From Granulicella mallensis MP5ACTX8 (GTDB taxonomy: Bacteria; Acidobacteriota; Terriglobia; Terriglobales; Acidobacteriaceae): a DNA stretch of 64,000 nt. The notes beneath the pieces were generated by a model. That model was not told the origin of the DNA. It worked only from the letters and a program-made list of their open reading frames with translations, and did no database searches. The DNA lies in assembly GCF_000178955.2 (NCBI RefSeq), contig NC_016631.1:248001-312000 (forward strand). The letters are read 5' to 3'. Numbering within the stretch: position 1 is the first letter of the stretch; each line of letters begins with the position of its first letter. The translations under genes were made by a program, and so were the position numbers. Below are positions 32,368-43,737 of the stretch, one piece after another.

Positions 32368-32406
32368 AAATGGCCGCGAGAGGGAGACTCCAGGCCATTT
32401 TTATTT
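32362..32406 (+). terminator. terminator after pabBC
   Basis: The stop codon is part of a 14-bp perfect stem AAATAAAAATGGCC/GGCCATTTTTATTT with a 17-nt loop containing GCGAGAGGGA. The U-rich 3' side fits a strong intrinsic terminator. Confidence 0.8.
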
Positions 32407-32433
32407 CTGAACCTATATAGGTTCAGAAATAAA
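32400..32433. repeat. 34-bp perfect palindrome
   Basis: From TTTATTTCTGAACCTA to its exact reverse complement with no spacer. It overlaps the terminator's 3' arm, so the two structures compete. It could be a bidirectional terminator or a protein-binding site. Confidence 0.8.
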
Positions 32434-32706
32434 GTGACATTCCAGAGATGTGTGGTGCCCATCAGCCCCGTATCCTGCTGTGTTCGATTGCAAAGAGGCA
32501 AAGACTGCGGGTTCGAGGCGAAGCGCATTCTTCTCCCGGTTCGCAATCTACAAACGTGGATTGAGCAGAACATCCTGCTCGTTCTCAAGGATGCTCCGTT
32601 CGACAAGAAAGACGCGCATCTTGTCGCCATTGCCGGGAATTGTGTGGACTGCCCCCAAACGGACAGGGCACAATAAGGGGCTCCTGGTAGAACGCCAAAT
32701 TTTTCT
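32434..32706. other. non-coding region before cytochrome operon
   Basis: No convincing gene is present; an 80-codon frame here starts at a GTG without ribosome site and lacks any family character. The region is probably regulatory. Confidence 0.45.
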
Positions 32707-32732
32707 TGTAACCCCGGAGCGGGTTGAGCGTC
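32707..32732 (+). promoter_or_regulatory. possible ECF-type promoter
   Basis: TGTAACC, 15 nt, CGTC resembles general ECF sigma promoters (AAC-containing -35 and CGTC -10). It lies 119 nt before the cytochrome b gene. Spacing is one short of usual. Confidence 0.35.
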
Positions 32733-32851
32733 GAAGGTTGTAACATCCCATGCGTTCCTGTATCCCCCAAAAGGGGGAGATTACGCCGCTGGTCCATGGG
32801 GCTGGCTTGGGTGTGTTTAATTGCAATCGATCTCAAAAGGGACGTGGTCTC

Positions 32852-33643
32852 ATGGTCATAAAGTCCAAATACGACAATGATTCGAGCGACGTCCTTCCAT
32901 CCGCGCCTGCACCCCTCAATGCGTCCATCCGCCTCGAACGAAAGCATCCTCTTGCCATACGCTGGATGCACTGGATCAATTTCCCTGTGCTGTTCACCAT
33001 GATTTGGAGTGGCGTTCTTATCTACTGGAATGATTCGGATAATGCCTATCGGCACCCACATGCCATCTATCGCGTGGGGATCGGCAAGTTTACCCTCATC
33101 CGATTGTTTCCAGACTGGTTTTACCAGAAGCTTCATGTGCCGTACTCCGTAACGCAGGGGCTTGGCTACCACTTTTTCTTTATGTGGATCTTCGGCCTGA
33201 ATGGGCTCCTGTACGTGCTGTATACCTCGTTCTCAGGGGAGTGGCGCTTTCTTGTACCCGAACGCCGCAGCCTGCGAGACGCGATTCAGGTCACCCTGGT
33301 CGACCTTCATCTGAGGAAGGGACTCCCTGCACAGACGAAGTACAACGGTGCGCAACGAATCGCTTATACCTCCGTCATTCTGATGGGAGTGGGGATGCTC
33401 GTGACGGGCCTGGCCATCTACAAGCCGACACAGGCACACTGGCTCACAACTCTGCTGGGTGGCTATGAGATGGCCCGATGGCTGCATTTCTGGATCACGA
33501 TGAGCTTTCTGGGCTTCTTTGTCGTTCATGTACTGCAGGTGATCCTTGCGGGATGGAACAACTTTCGAGCCATGGTCAGTGGGAGAGAGATCCAGAGAGT
33601 GGAAGATCCTTCGATTGAGGCGGAACGGCGGAGTCACCGATGA
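32852..33643 (+). CDS. cytochrome b561-type membrane protein
   Basis: A 263-residue haem-binding membrane protein with four to five helices. KHPLAIRWMHWINFPVLFTM begins helix 1, with histidines suited to haem ligation; more come in GLGYHFFFMWIFG and ARWLHFWITMSFLGFFVVHV. This is the layout of Ni/Fe-hydrogenase cytochrome b and YedZ-like partners. The start at 32852 has AAAAGGGA 9 nt upstream. It overlaps the next gene, a molybdopterin enzyme, by four bases, so it probably exchanges electrons with it between the quinone pool and the exported enzyme. Confidence 0.87.
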   Translation: MVIKSKYDNDSSDVLPSAPAPLNASIRLERKHPLAIRWMHWINFPVLFTMIWSGVLIYWNDSDNAYRHPHAIYRVGIGKFTLIRLFPDWFYQKLHVPYSVTQGLGYHFFFMWIFGLNGLLYVLYTSFSGEWRFLVPERRSLRDAIQVTLVDLHLRKGLPAQTKYNGAQRIAYTSVILMGVGMLVTGLAIYKPTQAHWLTTLLGGYEMARWLHFWITMSFLGFFVVHVLQVILAGWNNFRAMVSGREIQRVEDPSIEAERRSHR

Positions 33644-35067
33644 GCGAACACGACGAATTACCCGTAGAGGCTCAGAAGCTTTTAGAGGTTCAGAAGGTAG
33701 AGGCTCCACAGCCCGGGCCGCCTGAGGTTGCTGCAAAGCCAGACGACTCGGTTACTGCGAAGCCAGCCGAAGTGGCTGCTGCAGCACCAGCCGAGACGGC
33801 TGTGGCGAAATCATCAGAAGCATCTGTTGAGAAATCGCCTGAAGCAGCCACCGCAAAGCCAGACGATATCGTTGCTGCACCAGCACCAGGGCCTCAGCCG
33901 GCCCCGAAGGAATCCTCTCCTTCTGAGTCAAAGCCCGTCGTTGAATTGACGGCAAAGCCGCCTGCACCGATCGCCGTTCCTCCAACGGCGACGCAACATG
34001 GCGATGCGCCTCCAGTTGAGCTGGCGGCGGACGAAGAAGATGAAGAGGATTTGGGTGTTGATCTGGAACAGAGAGCGATTGCCGACGCTGCCGTTCTGGC
34101 TGAATCGCGCAGGCACACCCGCCGTTCGTTCATTGGCGCTTCCATTGCCGCGGCTGCGGGCTATGGGTTTTATCGTTGGATCGACCGGAGCCCTGGTGTC
34201 GGGATGCAGCGGTTCCCGCTCCGTGATGCCTTCAGGACGAACGCGGCTATCTCGCGAGCCGTATCGGGTGACCGCGCGCTCGCACCCACGTATCCGCTCA
34301 AAGCTGCGAAAGATCTTCGCGTAAATGGTGTCTTCGGTCTGAAGAAGATGCTGGCGCCGCAAGGTTGGCGGCTGCAGTTGGTCGGTATGCAGGATGCTGC
34401 GGCACATCCGCGATTCACGACGGATGTGACTGCCTGGGAGTACCAATACGTAGCTGAAGCCAGCCACGAAGACCAGGGTCATGACACGAAGGTGGATCCC
34501 AATGCCCGCACCGCCGAGAAGATGGCCCCGGAACCCATGCTCGGTCAGGCCAAGGCTGCGGAAGAGAGCATCGGCCGCCGCATGCCTCGCGGGCGGGAAG
34601 AGGCCGGCGAAAGCAGCAGCACCCTTATGCCGGGTACGTCCGGACTGTTGCTGACGATGGAAGACATCCTGAAGCTTCCTCGTCACGAACTGGTGACTCA
34701 ATTCAAGTGCATCGAAGGCTGGAGCGAGATCGTGCATTGGGCTGGAGTGCGCATGGCCGATTTCATCGAGGCGTATCCGCCCGCCCTTATCGATGGCAAG
34801 GAGCCAAAGTATGTTTACATGGAGACGCCGGACGGAGACTACTATACGGGTTATGACCTTGATGTCTGCCGACACCCGCAGACGCTGCTGGTCACGGAGA
34901 TGATGGGCGCACCTCTGACGCAGTTCCACGGAGCTCCGCTTCGCCTGCACATGCCTACGAAGTACGGTTACAAGCAGATCAAGCGGATAGGGCTGATCAG
35001 CTATACGAACGCGAAGCCGGACGACTACTGGACCAAACTCGGATACGACTGGTATGCGGGATTATGA
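33640..35067 (+). CDS. molybdopterin-dependent oxidoreductase with long N-terminal extension and internal Tat motif
   Basis: A 475-residue protein. Residues 1-150 are low-complexity, rich in Pro, Ala, Lys and Glu with repeats of AKPDD and AKPAE, followed by an acidic patch DEEDEEDLG. Then comes a twin-arginine motif HTRRSFIG (R161, R162) and a hydrophobic helix. The rest is a sulfite-oxidase/MsrP-type molybdopterin domain: Cys357 in FKCIEGWSE is the predicted Mo ligand, and PHE/HIS-rich segments like GAPLRLHMPTKYGYKQIKRI complete the fold. The catalytic part would face the periplasm, anchored by the helix, and receive electrons from the cytochrome b encoded just before. The substrate is unknown. 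The long extension ahead of a Tat signal is unusual. Confidence 0.85.
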   Translation: MSEHDELPVEAQKLLEVQKVEAPQPGPPEVAAKPDDSVTAKPAEVAAAAPAETAVAKSSEASVEKSPEAATAKPDDIVAAPAPGPQPAPKESSPSESKPVVELTAKPPAPIAVPPTATQHGDAPPVELAADEEDEEDLGVDLEQRAIADAAVLAESRRHTRRSFIGASIAAAAGYGFYRWIDRSPGVGMQRFPLRDAFRTNAAISRAVSGDRALAPTYPLKAAKDLRVNGVFGLKKMLAPQGWRLQLVGMQDAAAHPRFTTDVTAWEYQYVAEASHEDQGHDTKVDPNARTAEKMAPEPMLGQAKAAEESIGRRMPRGREEAGESSSTLMPGTSGLLLTMEDILKLPRHELVTQFKCIEGWSEIVHWAGVRMADFIEAYPPALIDGKEPKYVYMETPDGDYYTGYDLDVCRHPQTLLVTEMMGAPLTQFHGAPLRLHMPTKYGYKQIKRIGLISYTNAKPDDYWTKLGYDWYAGL

Positions 35068-35262
35068 AGAAACAGAATCGTCCCGATGTAGAAGGCGGCA
35101 AGCTGTGAGGCGTATGACTGAAGCCCGTTGGGGCATCATCCAACTCGAAGTCCCTTTACAGACTCTAAACGCGAAGACTCGCCCTTCATGAATATCTTTG
35201 GATAAGTTCAGTAGGATTGTCCTGCGGTTCATGCGTTCAATCCGGTCATTACAAAAAATCAG

Positions 35263-36003
35263 ATGAGTTCAACCATGGGTTCAAGCCAATACGATCTCAC
35301 CGGCCAAAAGGCCTTGCCTCCGCCAGAAAGCTTGTTTGAGCGATGTCACTGGCTCTATGCACTTTGCAGAGAGTACCTGTTTCGCGACCACACCCCTGAA
35401 ATTACAAACGCGCTCTTTCCGACCGGTACTCCCGCGGACGGAACCAGGATCCTCGAACTCGGCTGCGGTCCTGGCCTCTATGCCTGCCGGTTTGCTAAAG
35501 AGTATCCGCAGATTACGGCCACCGGCATCGACCTGTCTAAGCGCCTTATTCAGCGAGCGCGGGAACGGGCCAGCAATCTTCGGTTGCACAATTGCACCTT
35601 CATCGAAGGCGATGCGCAGGCACTGAAGGAACTTCCGCACTCTGTCGATGCCGTCATCGTCTCCCGCCTCTTCCTCATCGTTCCCGACAAAGAAGCTGTT
35701 CTCGCGGAGATCTTCCGGGTACTGCGTCCGGGCGGACGATGTTTCATTGCAGAGCCGACCTCCGGCTTCAGGACCAGGCTGCCTCTCGGCGCCATGTGGC
35801 TCCTGGCTCGCTTGACGACCAGTCCCGTTGCGAAATACAGAGAGCCACAGCAGGCGGAGGTCATGCCGTCTGCCGATTTCGTCGAGCTGGTGCGGACACC
35901 CTCCTGGGCCTCGGTCGACGTGCATTACGATGACTGGTACCAGTATGCGATCTGCCAGAAGAGCGAATTACAAGCTGAGCAACCCAGCCGGAGTACCTCC
36001 TGA
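35263..36003 (+). CDS. class I SAM-dependent methyltransferase
   Basis: A 246-residue methyltransferase. Motif I is RILELGCGPGLYACRFA (about residue 63), the acidic residue after beta-2 is in TGIDLSKRLI, and FRVLRPGGRCFIAEP is the post-motif. It starts a series of tightly packed glycan genes (stop at 36003, next start 36004), so it may methylate a sugar or lipid carrier. 195 bp separate it from the molybdopterin gene, so it may have its own promoter. Confidence 0.85.
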   Translation: MSSTMGSSQYDLTGQKALPPPESLFERCHWLYALCREYLFRDHTPEITNALFPTGTPADGTRILELGCGPGLYACRFAKEYPQITATGIDLSKRLIQRARERASNLRLHNCTFIEGDAQALKELPHSVDAVIVSRLFLIVPDKEAVLAEIFRVLRPGGRCFIAEPTSGFRTRLPLGAMWLLARLTTSPVAKYREPQQAEVMPSADFVELVRTPSWASVDVHYDDWYQYAICQKSELQAEQPSRSTS

Positions 36004-36762
36004 ATGCCCTATACGCTCCTCGATCCGTCGTGCACGGACTCCTCGCTTAAATCGAAGTGTGCTCTCGCCGTCATGGCCAAGGCTCCGCGGCCAGGCAAGG
36101 TAAAGACGCGCCTGTCGCCACCGCTGACGCTTGAGCAATCCGCGGCGCTGAACGTCTGCTTTCTCCGGGATACGACACAAAACATCGCTGAGGTCGCCAG
36201 GACGAGCCAGGCAGCCGGACTTATCTCCTATACTCCCGTTGGAGATGAAAGCCTGTTCGACGGTCTGCTCCCCGAAGACTTCGCCCTCGTTGCGCAGCGT
36301 GGCGACGGATTTGGAGAACGGCTGCTGGCTGCGGCTGAGGATATCCTCCTTTGCGGCTTCGGCGCGGTTTGCCTCATCGACTCGGACTCACCCACTGTTC
36401 CTGCCGAAGCCTTCCGTCAGGCGGTGGAAGAGTTGAACCGTCCCGGCGACCGTATCGTGCTCGGAGCTTCAAACGATGGCGGATACTACCTCATCGGCTT
36501 GAAAGCACCTCACCCTGAACCTTTCGTGAACATCCACTGGAGCACCTCGACAGTCTACGCGGAAACGGTCTCCGCCATTACCAGCGCGGGGATCGAACTC
36601 GTGGAGCTTCCCCTTTGGTACGACGTCGACGACGGAGAGACGCTGAATCTCCTTCGCGACGAACTGCTAGGAGAGATACCTCCACCCTTTACCGGAATGC
36701 CCGGTTACTCTGCTCCGCATAGCCGCAGGTTTCTCCTCGATCTCTTCGGAGCCGGCAAGTGA
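36004..36762 (+). CDS. DUF2064/TIGR04282-like glycosyltransferase (CofC-like fold)
   Basis: A 252-residue GT-A-fold protein. The segment LAVMAKAPRPGKVKTRLSPPL is the NTP-binding start typical of the CofC-like group, and LIDSDSPTVPAEAF provides the DxD-like acidic site, followed by GASNDGGYYLIGL. Some members lie in arsenosugar gene sets, but no ArsM or ArsS gene is here. Directly follows the methyltransferase and overlaps the next gene by four bases, so it belongs to a glycan operon. Confidence 0.85.
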   Translation: MPYTLLDPSCTDSSLKSKCALAVMAKAPRPGKVKTRLSPPLTLEQSAALNVCFLRDTTQNIAEVARTSQAAGLISYTPVGDESLFDGLLPEDFALVAQRGDGFGERLLAAAEDILLCGFGAVCLIDSDSPTVPAEAFRQAVEELNRPGDRIVLGASNDGGYYLIGLKAPHPEPFVNIHWSTSTVYAETVSAITSAGIELVELPLWYDVDDGETLNLLRDELLGEIPPPFTGMPGYSAPHSRRFLLDLFGAGK

Positions 36763-38198
36763 GTTCCGACTCCACAACACGCTGGTCCTATGCGCGGCCC
36801 TGGCTGACGAATGCCGCGCTGATTCTCATCGGTTCAGGACTGCTCCTCCTGACACGTCAGCTCATCAGCGAATTCAGCCACTTCACCATCGGCTTCTCCG
36901 GAGTCTCCGGCTGGTCCGCGATACTTTACGCACTGGCGGTTCTGGTGATTTTGACCCAACCGGTCAACCGCTACACTTTCGGCATCATCCTGGCGTTCGC
37001 GATTGCCTTTCGGCTCGTCACGCTGCTTCCTGCTCCCTATCTCTCTACTGATATCTATCGCTATGCCTGGGACGGTGTGGTGCAACATGCTCACATCTCG
37101 CCCTATCGCTATGTACCTGGTGATCCAGCCCTCACGTTTTTGCGAGCGCCCAACCAGAATCTCTTCGATCACATCAATCGCCGCGACTATGCGCACACCA
37201 TCTACCCGCCGGTCGCGCAATTCATCTTCTACATCGTCACCTTCCTCAACCCCACTGTGACGTTCATGAAGCTGGCGATGGTCCTGTTCGAAGGCCTTAC
37301 CTTGTATGCGCTGTTGGAGTTCTTGCGTGAACTGGGCGTTCGCCGCGAACAGTCCCTGCTCTACGCGTGGTGCCCGCTGCTCGTCTGGGAGATCGGCAGC
37401 TCCGGCCATCTTGACTCCGCCGCCATGGCCTTCATCGCGCTTGCTCTCCTTGCTCGATATCGCAGGCAGTCCCTCCTCACAGGTCTCTTCCTCGGTTTGG
37501 CAATCATGACGAAGATGTATCCCCTCGTGCTGCTCCCCGCATTATTTCGTCGCGGCGAGTACAGGATGCCCGCGACCGTGGCCGGGGTGGTTGCTCTGGG
37601 GTACGCGTGTTATTCCAGTGTGGGCCTTGGGGTCTTTGGTTTCCTCGGAAGCTACGTCCAGGAGGAAGGCATGGATACCGGCACACGCTACTTCCTGCTG
37701 GAACTCACGCAGCACGTACCCGGCCTGCACAATCTCTCCAGCAAACCCTATCTTGCCTTTGTGGCCCTGGTCTTCGCCGTGCTGATGATCTGGTGCTGGC
37801 GAACCTGCTGCAGTCCAGTGCCGCTGAAGGTAGAGACAGGACAGACCCGCCGCTTCGGCCTTCCTGCTGATGCTGACTTTCTGGTCCCGGCATTCGCGCT
37901 CGCACTCGCGTTGATGCTGCTCTTTTCGCCGCACTATCCCTGGTATGTCGCGTGGCTCGTTCCTTTCCTCGCGCTCGTACCGGACATTACCGTCTTCGCC
38001 TATATCTGCGGTCTCTTCTATCTGTGCACGACCGCGATCGCGGTAGGCACTGGGCCGCTGCAGTTTCTGCTTAACAAGATGCTCTACGGCAGCGTGTTGC
38101 TCGCGTTCGTGCTGGATATCGTCCTGCGCCGTTGGCCTATCCTTCATCCCTCTCCCAAGCCTCCCTATCCCAGACCGGCAACGGAGGATCGAGCATGA
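36759..38198 (+). CDS. GT87/GT-C-type polyprenyl-phosphate-dependent glycosyltransferase
   Basis: A 479-residue membrane protein with about eleven helices. After helix 2 the loop STDIYRYAWDGVVQHAHISP holds the DxD-like acid pair of GT-C enzymes that use polyprenyl-phosphate sugars (PimE or PIG-M-like). GTG start at 36759 overlaps the preceding stop (GTGA). It pairs well with the GT2 enzyme encoded next, which could make the lipid-linked donor. Substrate and acceptor unknown. Confidence 0.82.
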   Translation: MSSDSTTRWSYARPWLTNAALILIGSGLLLLTRQLISEFSHFTIGFSGVSGWSAILYALAVLVILTQPVNRYTFGIILAFAIAFRLVTLLPAPYLSTDIYRYAWDGVVQHAHISPYRYVPGDPALTFLRAPNQNLFDHINRRDYAHTIYPPVAQFIFYIVTFLNPTVTFMKLAMVLFEGLTLYALLEFLRELGVRREQSLLYAWCPLLVWEIGSSGHLDSAAMAFIALALLARYRRQSLLTGLFLGLAIMTKMYPLVLLPALFRRGEYRMPATVAGVVALGYACYSSVGLGVFGFLGSYVQEEGMDTGTRYFLLELTQHVPGLHNLSSKPYLAFVALVFAVLMIWCWRTCCSPVPLKVETGQTRRFGLPADADFLVPAFALALALMLLFSPHYPWYVAWLVPFLALVPDITVFAYICGLFYLCTTAIAVGTGPLQFLLNKMLYGSVLLAFVLDIVLRRWPILHPSPKPPYPRPATEDRA

Positions 38199-38911
38199 GT
38201 GTCTTCGACCTCGTGAACGGCTCGAAGATCTCCGTCATCATTCCCGCGCTCAATGAGCAGGAATCCATCGGTCAGGTCGTCGCCTCGATGCCGTGGCCGC
38301 TCATCGCAGAATGCATCGTCGTCGACAATGGCTCGACGGACGACACTGCCAGGATTGCAGCCGCGGCAGGAGCGCGCGTCATCACCTCGGCACGCGGCTA
38401 TGGAGCAGCCTGTAAAGCCGGCTCCGATGCCGCCCTCGCAAGCAGTATGATCCTGGTCTTCATGGATGGTGATGGCAGCGACGTCATTACAGATCTTCCT
38501 CGTCTCGTCGCTCCCCTTGAAGCTGGCGAAGCAGATTTCGTTATTGGTTCGCGACTACGAGGACATCGTGAGCCAGGCTCTATGCTGGCTAGCCAGGTCT
38601 TCGCGGGGCATCTGGTCTCGCTTCTTCTTCGCCTGCTGTACGGTATCCGCTATACCGATATGGGGCCATTCCGCGCTATTTGCCGGTCGTCATTACAACA
38701 GCTCAATATGTCAGAGATGACCTACGGTTGGAATTTGGAGATGCAGGCCAAGGCGGCGCAACAGCATCTCCGCGTACAGGAGATTCCCGTCGACTACCAA
38801 TGCAGAAAGGGCGGAGTCAGCAAAGTATCGGGCAATCTCGCTGCCAGTTTTAAGACCGGGATACGGATATTGGCGGTGCTGCTTCGCATTGCATTCTCTC
38901 GAACCACCTAG
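38195..38911 (+). CDS. GT2-family glycosyltransferase (dolichol-phosphate mannose synthase-like)
   Basis: A 238-residue GT-A enzyme: ISVIIPALNEQESIGQVV opens the fold, IVVDNGSTDDTARIAAAAGA and FMDGDGSDVITDLPRLV provide the nucleotide and metal acids, and TDMGPFRAICRSSLQQL with MTYGWNLEMQAKA the acceptor part, typical of polyprenyl-phosphate glycosyl transferases. No C-terminal membrane helix pair is present. ATG at 38195 overlaps the previous stop (ATGA). It likely charges a polyprenyl phosphate for the GT-C enzyme. Confidence 0.88.
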   Translation: MSVFDLVNGSKISVIIPALNEQESIGQVVASMPWPLIAECIVVDNGSTDDTARIAAAAGARVITSARGYGAACKAGSDAALASSMILVFMDGDGSDVITDLPRLVAPLEAGEADFVIGSRLRGHREPGSMLASQVFAGHLVSLLLRLLYGIRYTDMGPFRAICRSSLQQLNMSEMTYGWNLEMQAKAAQQHLRVQEIPVDYQCRKGGVSKVSGNLAASFKTGIRILAVLLRIAFSRTT

Positions 38912-38967
38912 TTTCTTCGCAAGGACTATATAGCGCTTCGCTCTTCAACTCATTCCAGGACACACCT

Positions 38968-40107
38968 ATGGCTGCACATCAAAAACGCGCACTTGTCACC
39001 GGAGGCGCAGGCCTCATCGGCTCTCACATCGTTGACCTGCTTCTGAGCGAAGGTTGGACCGTTCGCATCCTCGATAATCTGGAACCGCAGACTCACAAGA
39101 ACGGCGAGCCCGAGTGGGTCAATCCAGCCGCGGAGTTTCGCCAGGGTAACGTGCAGGACTACGAGACGATGCACTCCGCTTTGATGGATATCGATGTCGT
39201 CTTCCACGAGGCTGCCTACGGCGGCTATATGCCGGAGATGGCGAAGTATGTCCTGGTGAATAGCTTCGGCACCGCACAGATGCTGGAGATCATTCGCGAC
39301 CATCATCTTCCTATCCGCAAAGTCCTCGTGGCAAGTTCGCAGGCGGTCTACAGCGAAGGCGCCGCGAATTGCCCGGAGCACGGCCACGTCGTTCCCCTGC
39401 TGCGTCCCGCCGAACAGCTCCGCGCCGGTGATTTCAGTGTGCACTGTCCCATCTGTGGCAAGCCCACAACTTCCATTCCGACCCCGGAGGCTACGCCCGG
39501 CGGTGGCGAGACAGTCTATGCCCTCACCAAGGTCGATCAGGAACGTCTTGTGCTGCTCTGGGGGAAGCAGACAGGAATCCCGACAGTCGCCCTGCGGTAT
39601 TCCTGCACCTATGGTCCTCGCCAGTCACTTTTCAATCCCTATACCGGAGTGATCGCCATCTTCTGCACGCGCCTCCTGAATGGCCAGCCGCCCATCATGT
39701 ATGAAGACGGCGGCCAGACCCGGGACCTGTGCTTCGTAGAAGACATCGCGCGCGCCAACCTGCTTGCAGCCACTACCGACAAGCTGGACGGCCTGCCCGC
39801 CAACGTCGGCAGCGGACGGGCGACCAGCGTTCGCGACCTCGCTGGCATCATCGCGAACCAGCTCGGCGTGAAGCTCGCGCCGCTGGCGAGAGGGGAGTTT
39901 CGCCCTGGTGAGATTCGCTCGCTCATCTCGGACATCAGCCGCATTCGCACGATCGGATACGAACCCCGGACCACCATCGAGCAGGGGATCGCGCGCTATA
40001 TCGACTGGATCAAGACGCAGGGTGCGGTCGAAGACTATTTCTCGAAGGCCGAGGCAGGCCTGCGCGCGAAAGGAATCGTTCAAAGCGTACAAAGTCCGGG
40101 TTCGTGA
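38968..40107 (+). CDS. NAD-dependent sugar epimerase (dTDP-L-rhamnose 4-epimerase-like) with CPxCG insert
   Basis: A 379-residue extended short-chain dehydrogenase. The nucleotide loop is ALVTGGAGLIGSHIVDLL, the active site YALTK follows a strand ending in SSQAVYSEG, and RYSCTYGPRQ is the typical substrate loop. Between them, an insert carries cysteines (ANCPEHGH and HCPICGKP) that could bind zinc, a feature I associate with dTDP-L-rhamnose 4-epimerases. It lies 56 nt after the GT2 gene and probably supplies a nucleotide sugar for the cluster. Confidence 0.85.
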   Translation: MAAHQKRALVTGGAGLIGSHIVDLLLSEGWTVRILDNLEPQTHKNGEPEWVNPAAEFRQGNVQDYETMHSALMDIDVVFHEAAYGGYMPEMAKYVLVNSFGTAQMLEIIRDHHLPIRKVLVASSQAVYSEGAANCPEHGHVVPLLRPAEQLRAGDFSVHCPICGKPTTSIPTPEATPGGGETVYALTKVDQERLVLLWGKQTGIPTVALRYSCTYGPRQSLFNPYTGVIAIFCTRLLNGQPPIMYEDGGQTRDLCFVEDIARANLLAATTDKLDGLPANVGSGRATSVRDLAGIIANQLGVKLAPLARGEFRPGEIRSLISDISRIRTIGYEPRTTIEQGIARYIDWIKTQGAVEDYFSKAEAGLRAKGIVQSVQSPGS

Positions 40108-40155
40108 TCACTGGGATTCGACGACGGATCGACGCAATACTGGCTAGAATTCGGT

Positions 40156-40656
40156 ATGGTCTCCCAGGTTCCTACACTTTTCCAATGGCTCGGTGGTTCA
40201 GAAGCTCTTTCTGCGCTTATAGAGCGCTTTTACCAGAAGGTGCCGGCCGACCCAATCCTCGAACCCCTGTTCCGCCATATGGATCCGGCCCACTTCGAGC
40301 ACGTCGCCAAATTCATCGCTGAAGTTCTGGGTGGTCCTGCTGAGTATTCGTCGCAGCACGGTGGGCATGCCGCGATGATTCGCCATCACCTCGGAAAAGG
40401 CATCACGGAGCAGCAGCGTCAGCACTGGGTGCGGCTCCTCCTCGAAACGGCTGATGAGTTGAATCTTCCTTCCGACCCGGAGTTTCGGTCCGCGCTTGTC
40501 GCATACCTGGAATGGGGTTCTCGCCTTGCCGTCATCAATTCTGCGCTTCCATCCGATACCCAAGTTGAAGAAGCTCTCATGCCCGCATGGAATTGGGGTG
40601 TCCCGGGAGGGCCTTACGAGCCCGAACCGGAAACATCCGACCCAAACCGTAGCTGA
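40156..40656 (+). CDS. group II truncated haemoglobin-like protein
   Basis: A 166-residue truncated globin: TLFQWLGGSEALSALIERFY is the N-terminal helix, PILEPLFRHMDPAHFEHVAKFIAEVLGGP the middle and HGGHAAMIRHHLGKGITEQQ contains the proximal histidine; QRQHWVRLLLETADELNLP follows. The final Pro- and Glu-rich tail (VPGGPYEPEPE) is common to group II members. It binds oxygen or nitric oxide in the cytoplasm. Terminated by a strong hairpin shared with gyrB. Confidence 0.88.
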   Translation: MVSQVPTLFQWLGGSEALSALIERFYQKVPADPILEPLFRHMDPAHFEHVAKFIAEVLGGPAEYSSQHGGHAAMIRHHLGKGITEQQRQHWVRLLLETADELNLPSDPEFRSALVAYLEWGSRLAVINSALPSDTQVEEALMPAWNWGVPGGPYEPEPETSDPNRS

Positions 40657-40720
40657 ATGTGCCGTAAGCCTTTCATCGAATGAATCGGGTAGATACGTTA
40701 TGCAATTTTTGACTGTATAA

Positions 40721-40761
40721 AACATCGGGCGAGCTCATGAAGAATGAGCTCGCCCGATGTT
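40721..40761. terminator. bidirectional terminator between globin and gyrB
   Basis: Perfect 18-bp stem AACATCGGGCGAGCTCAT and its complement with a GAAGA loop, followed by TTTCAGTTTAT. Both flanking genes end here. Confidence 0.93.
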
Positions 40762-40816
40762 TCAGTTTATGTTTCACGAGTGATCGCGATATACGTCAAG
40801 CTACAAATACAGCGAG

Positions 40817-43480
<2,664 letters not shown>

Positions 43481-43684
43481 TTATCCGGTTGGCTCTCCAG
43501 AGGGCTGGGAACCGATCGGGAAAGGGCGCAAAAACCCTTGAAAATACAGGCTGTTTGCTGGTGTTGTCGACACCTAAGTATAGCACGCGCCAACCCGTTT
43601 TCGAAGCACCGAAAGGGCTCTCTGGCAGGGAACAAAAGGCGTAGATTGAAGGGTTTAGCCGATGTCTTAGGACTTCTTAAACAG

Positions 43685-43719
43685 CAGAAGCCCCCGGGCG
43701 GCAGACTCGGGGGCTTCTG
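43685..43719 (-). terminator. terminator after aqpZ
   Basis: Perfect 12-bp stem CAGAAGCCCCCG/CGGGGGCTTCTG. It follows the aquaporin stop codon on the minus strand. Confidence 0.8.
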
Positions 43720-43737
43720 AGCGGGGTATTTGTTGTT

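Noticed and set aside
32434-32676. 80-codon frame starting with GTG
   Set aside because: No ribosome site, no similarity to known families, mixed with a second overlapping frame.
29428-36762. Arsenosugar biosynthesis cluster (radical SAM plus TIGR04282-like GT)
   Set aside because: No ArsM-like methyltransferase with conserved cysteines and the radical SAM protein does not look like ArsS; only the GT family overlaps.
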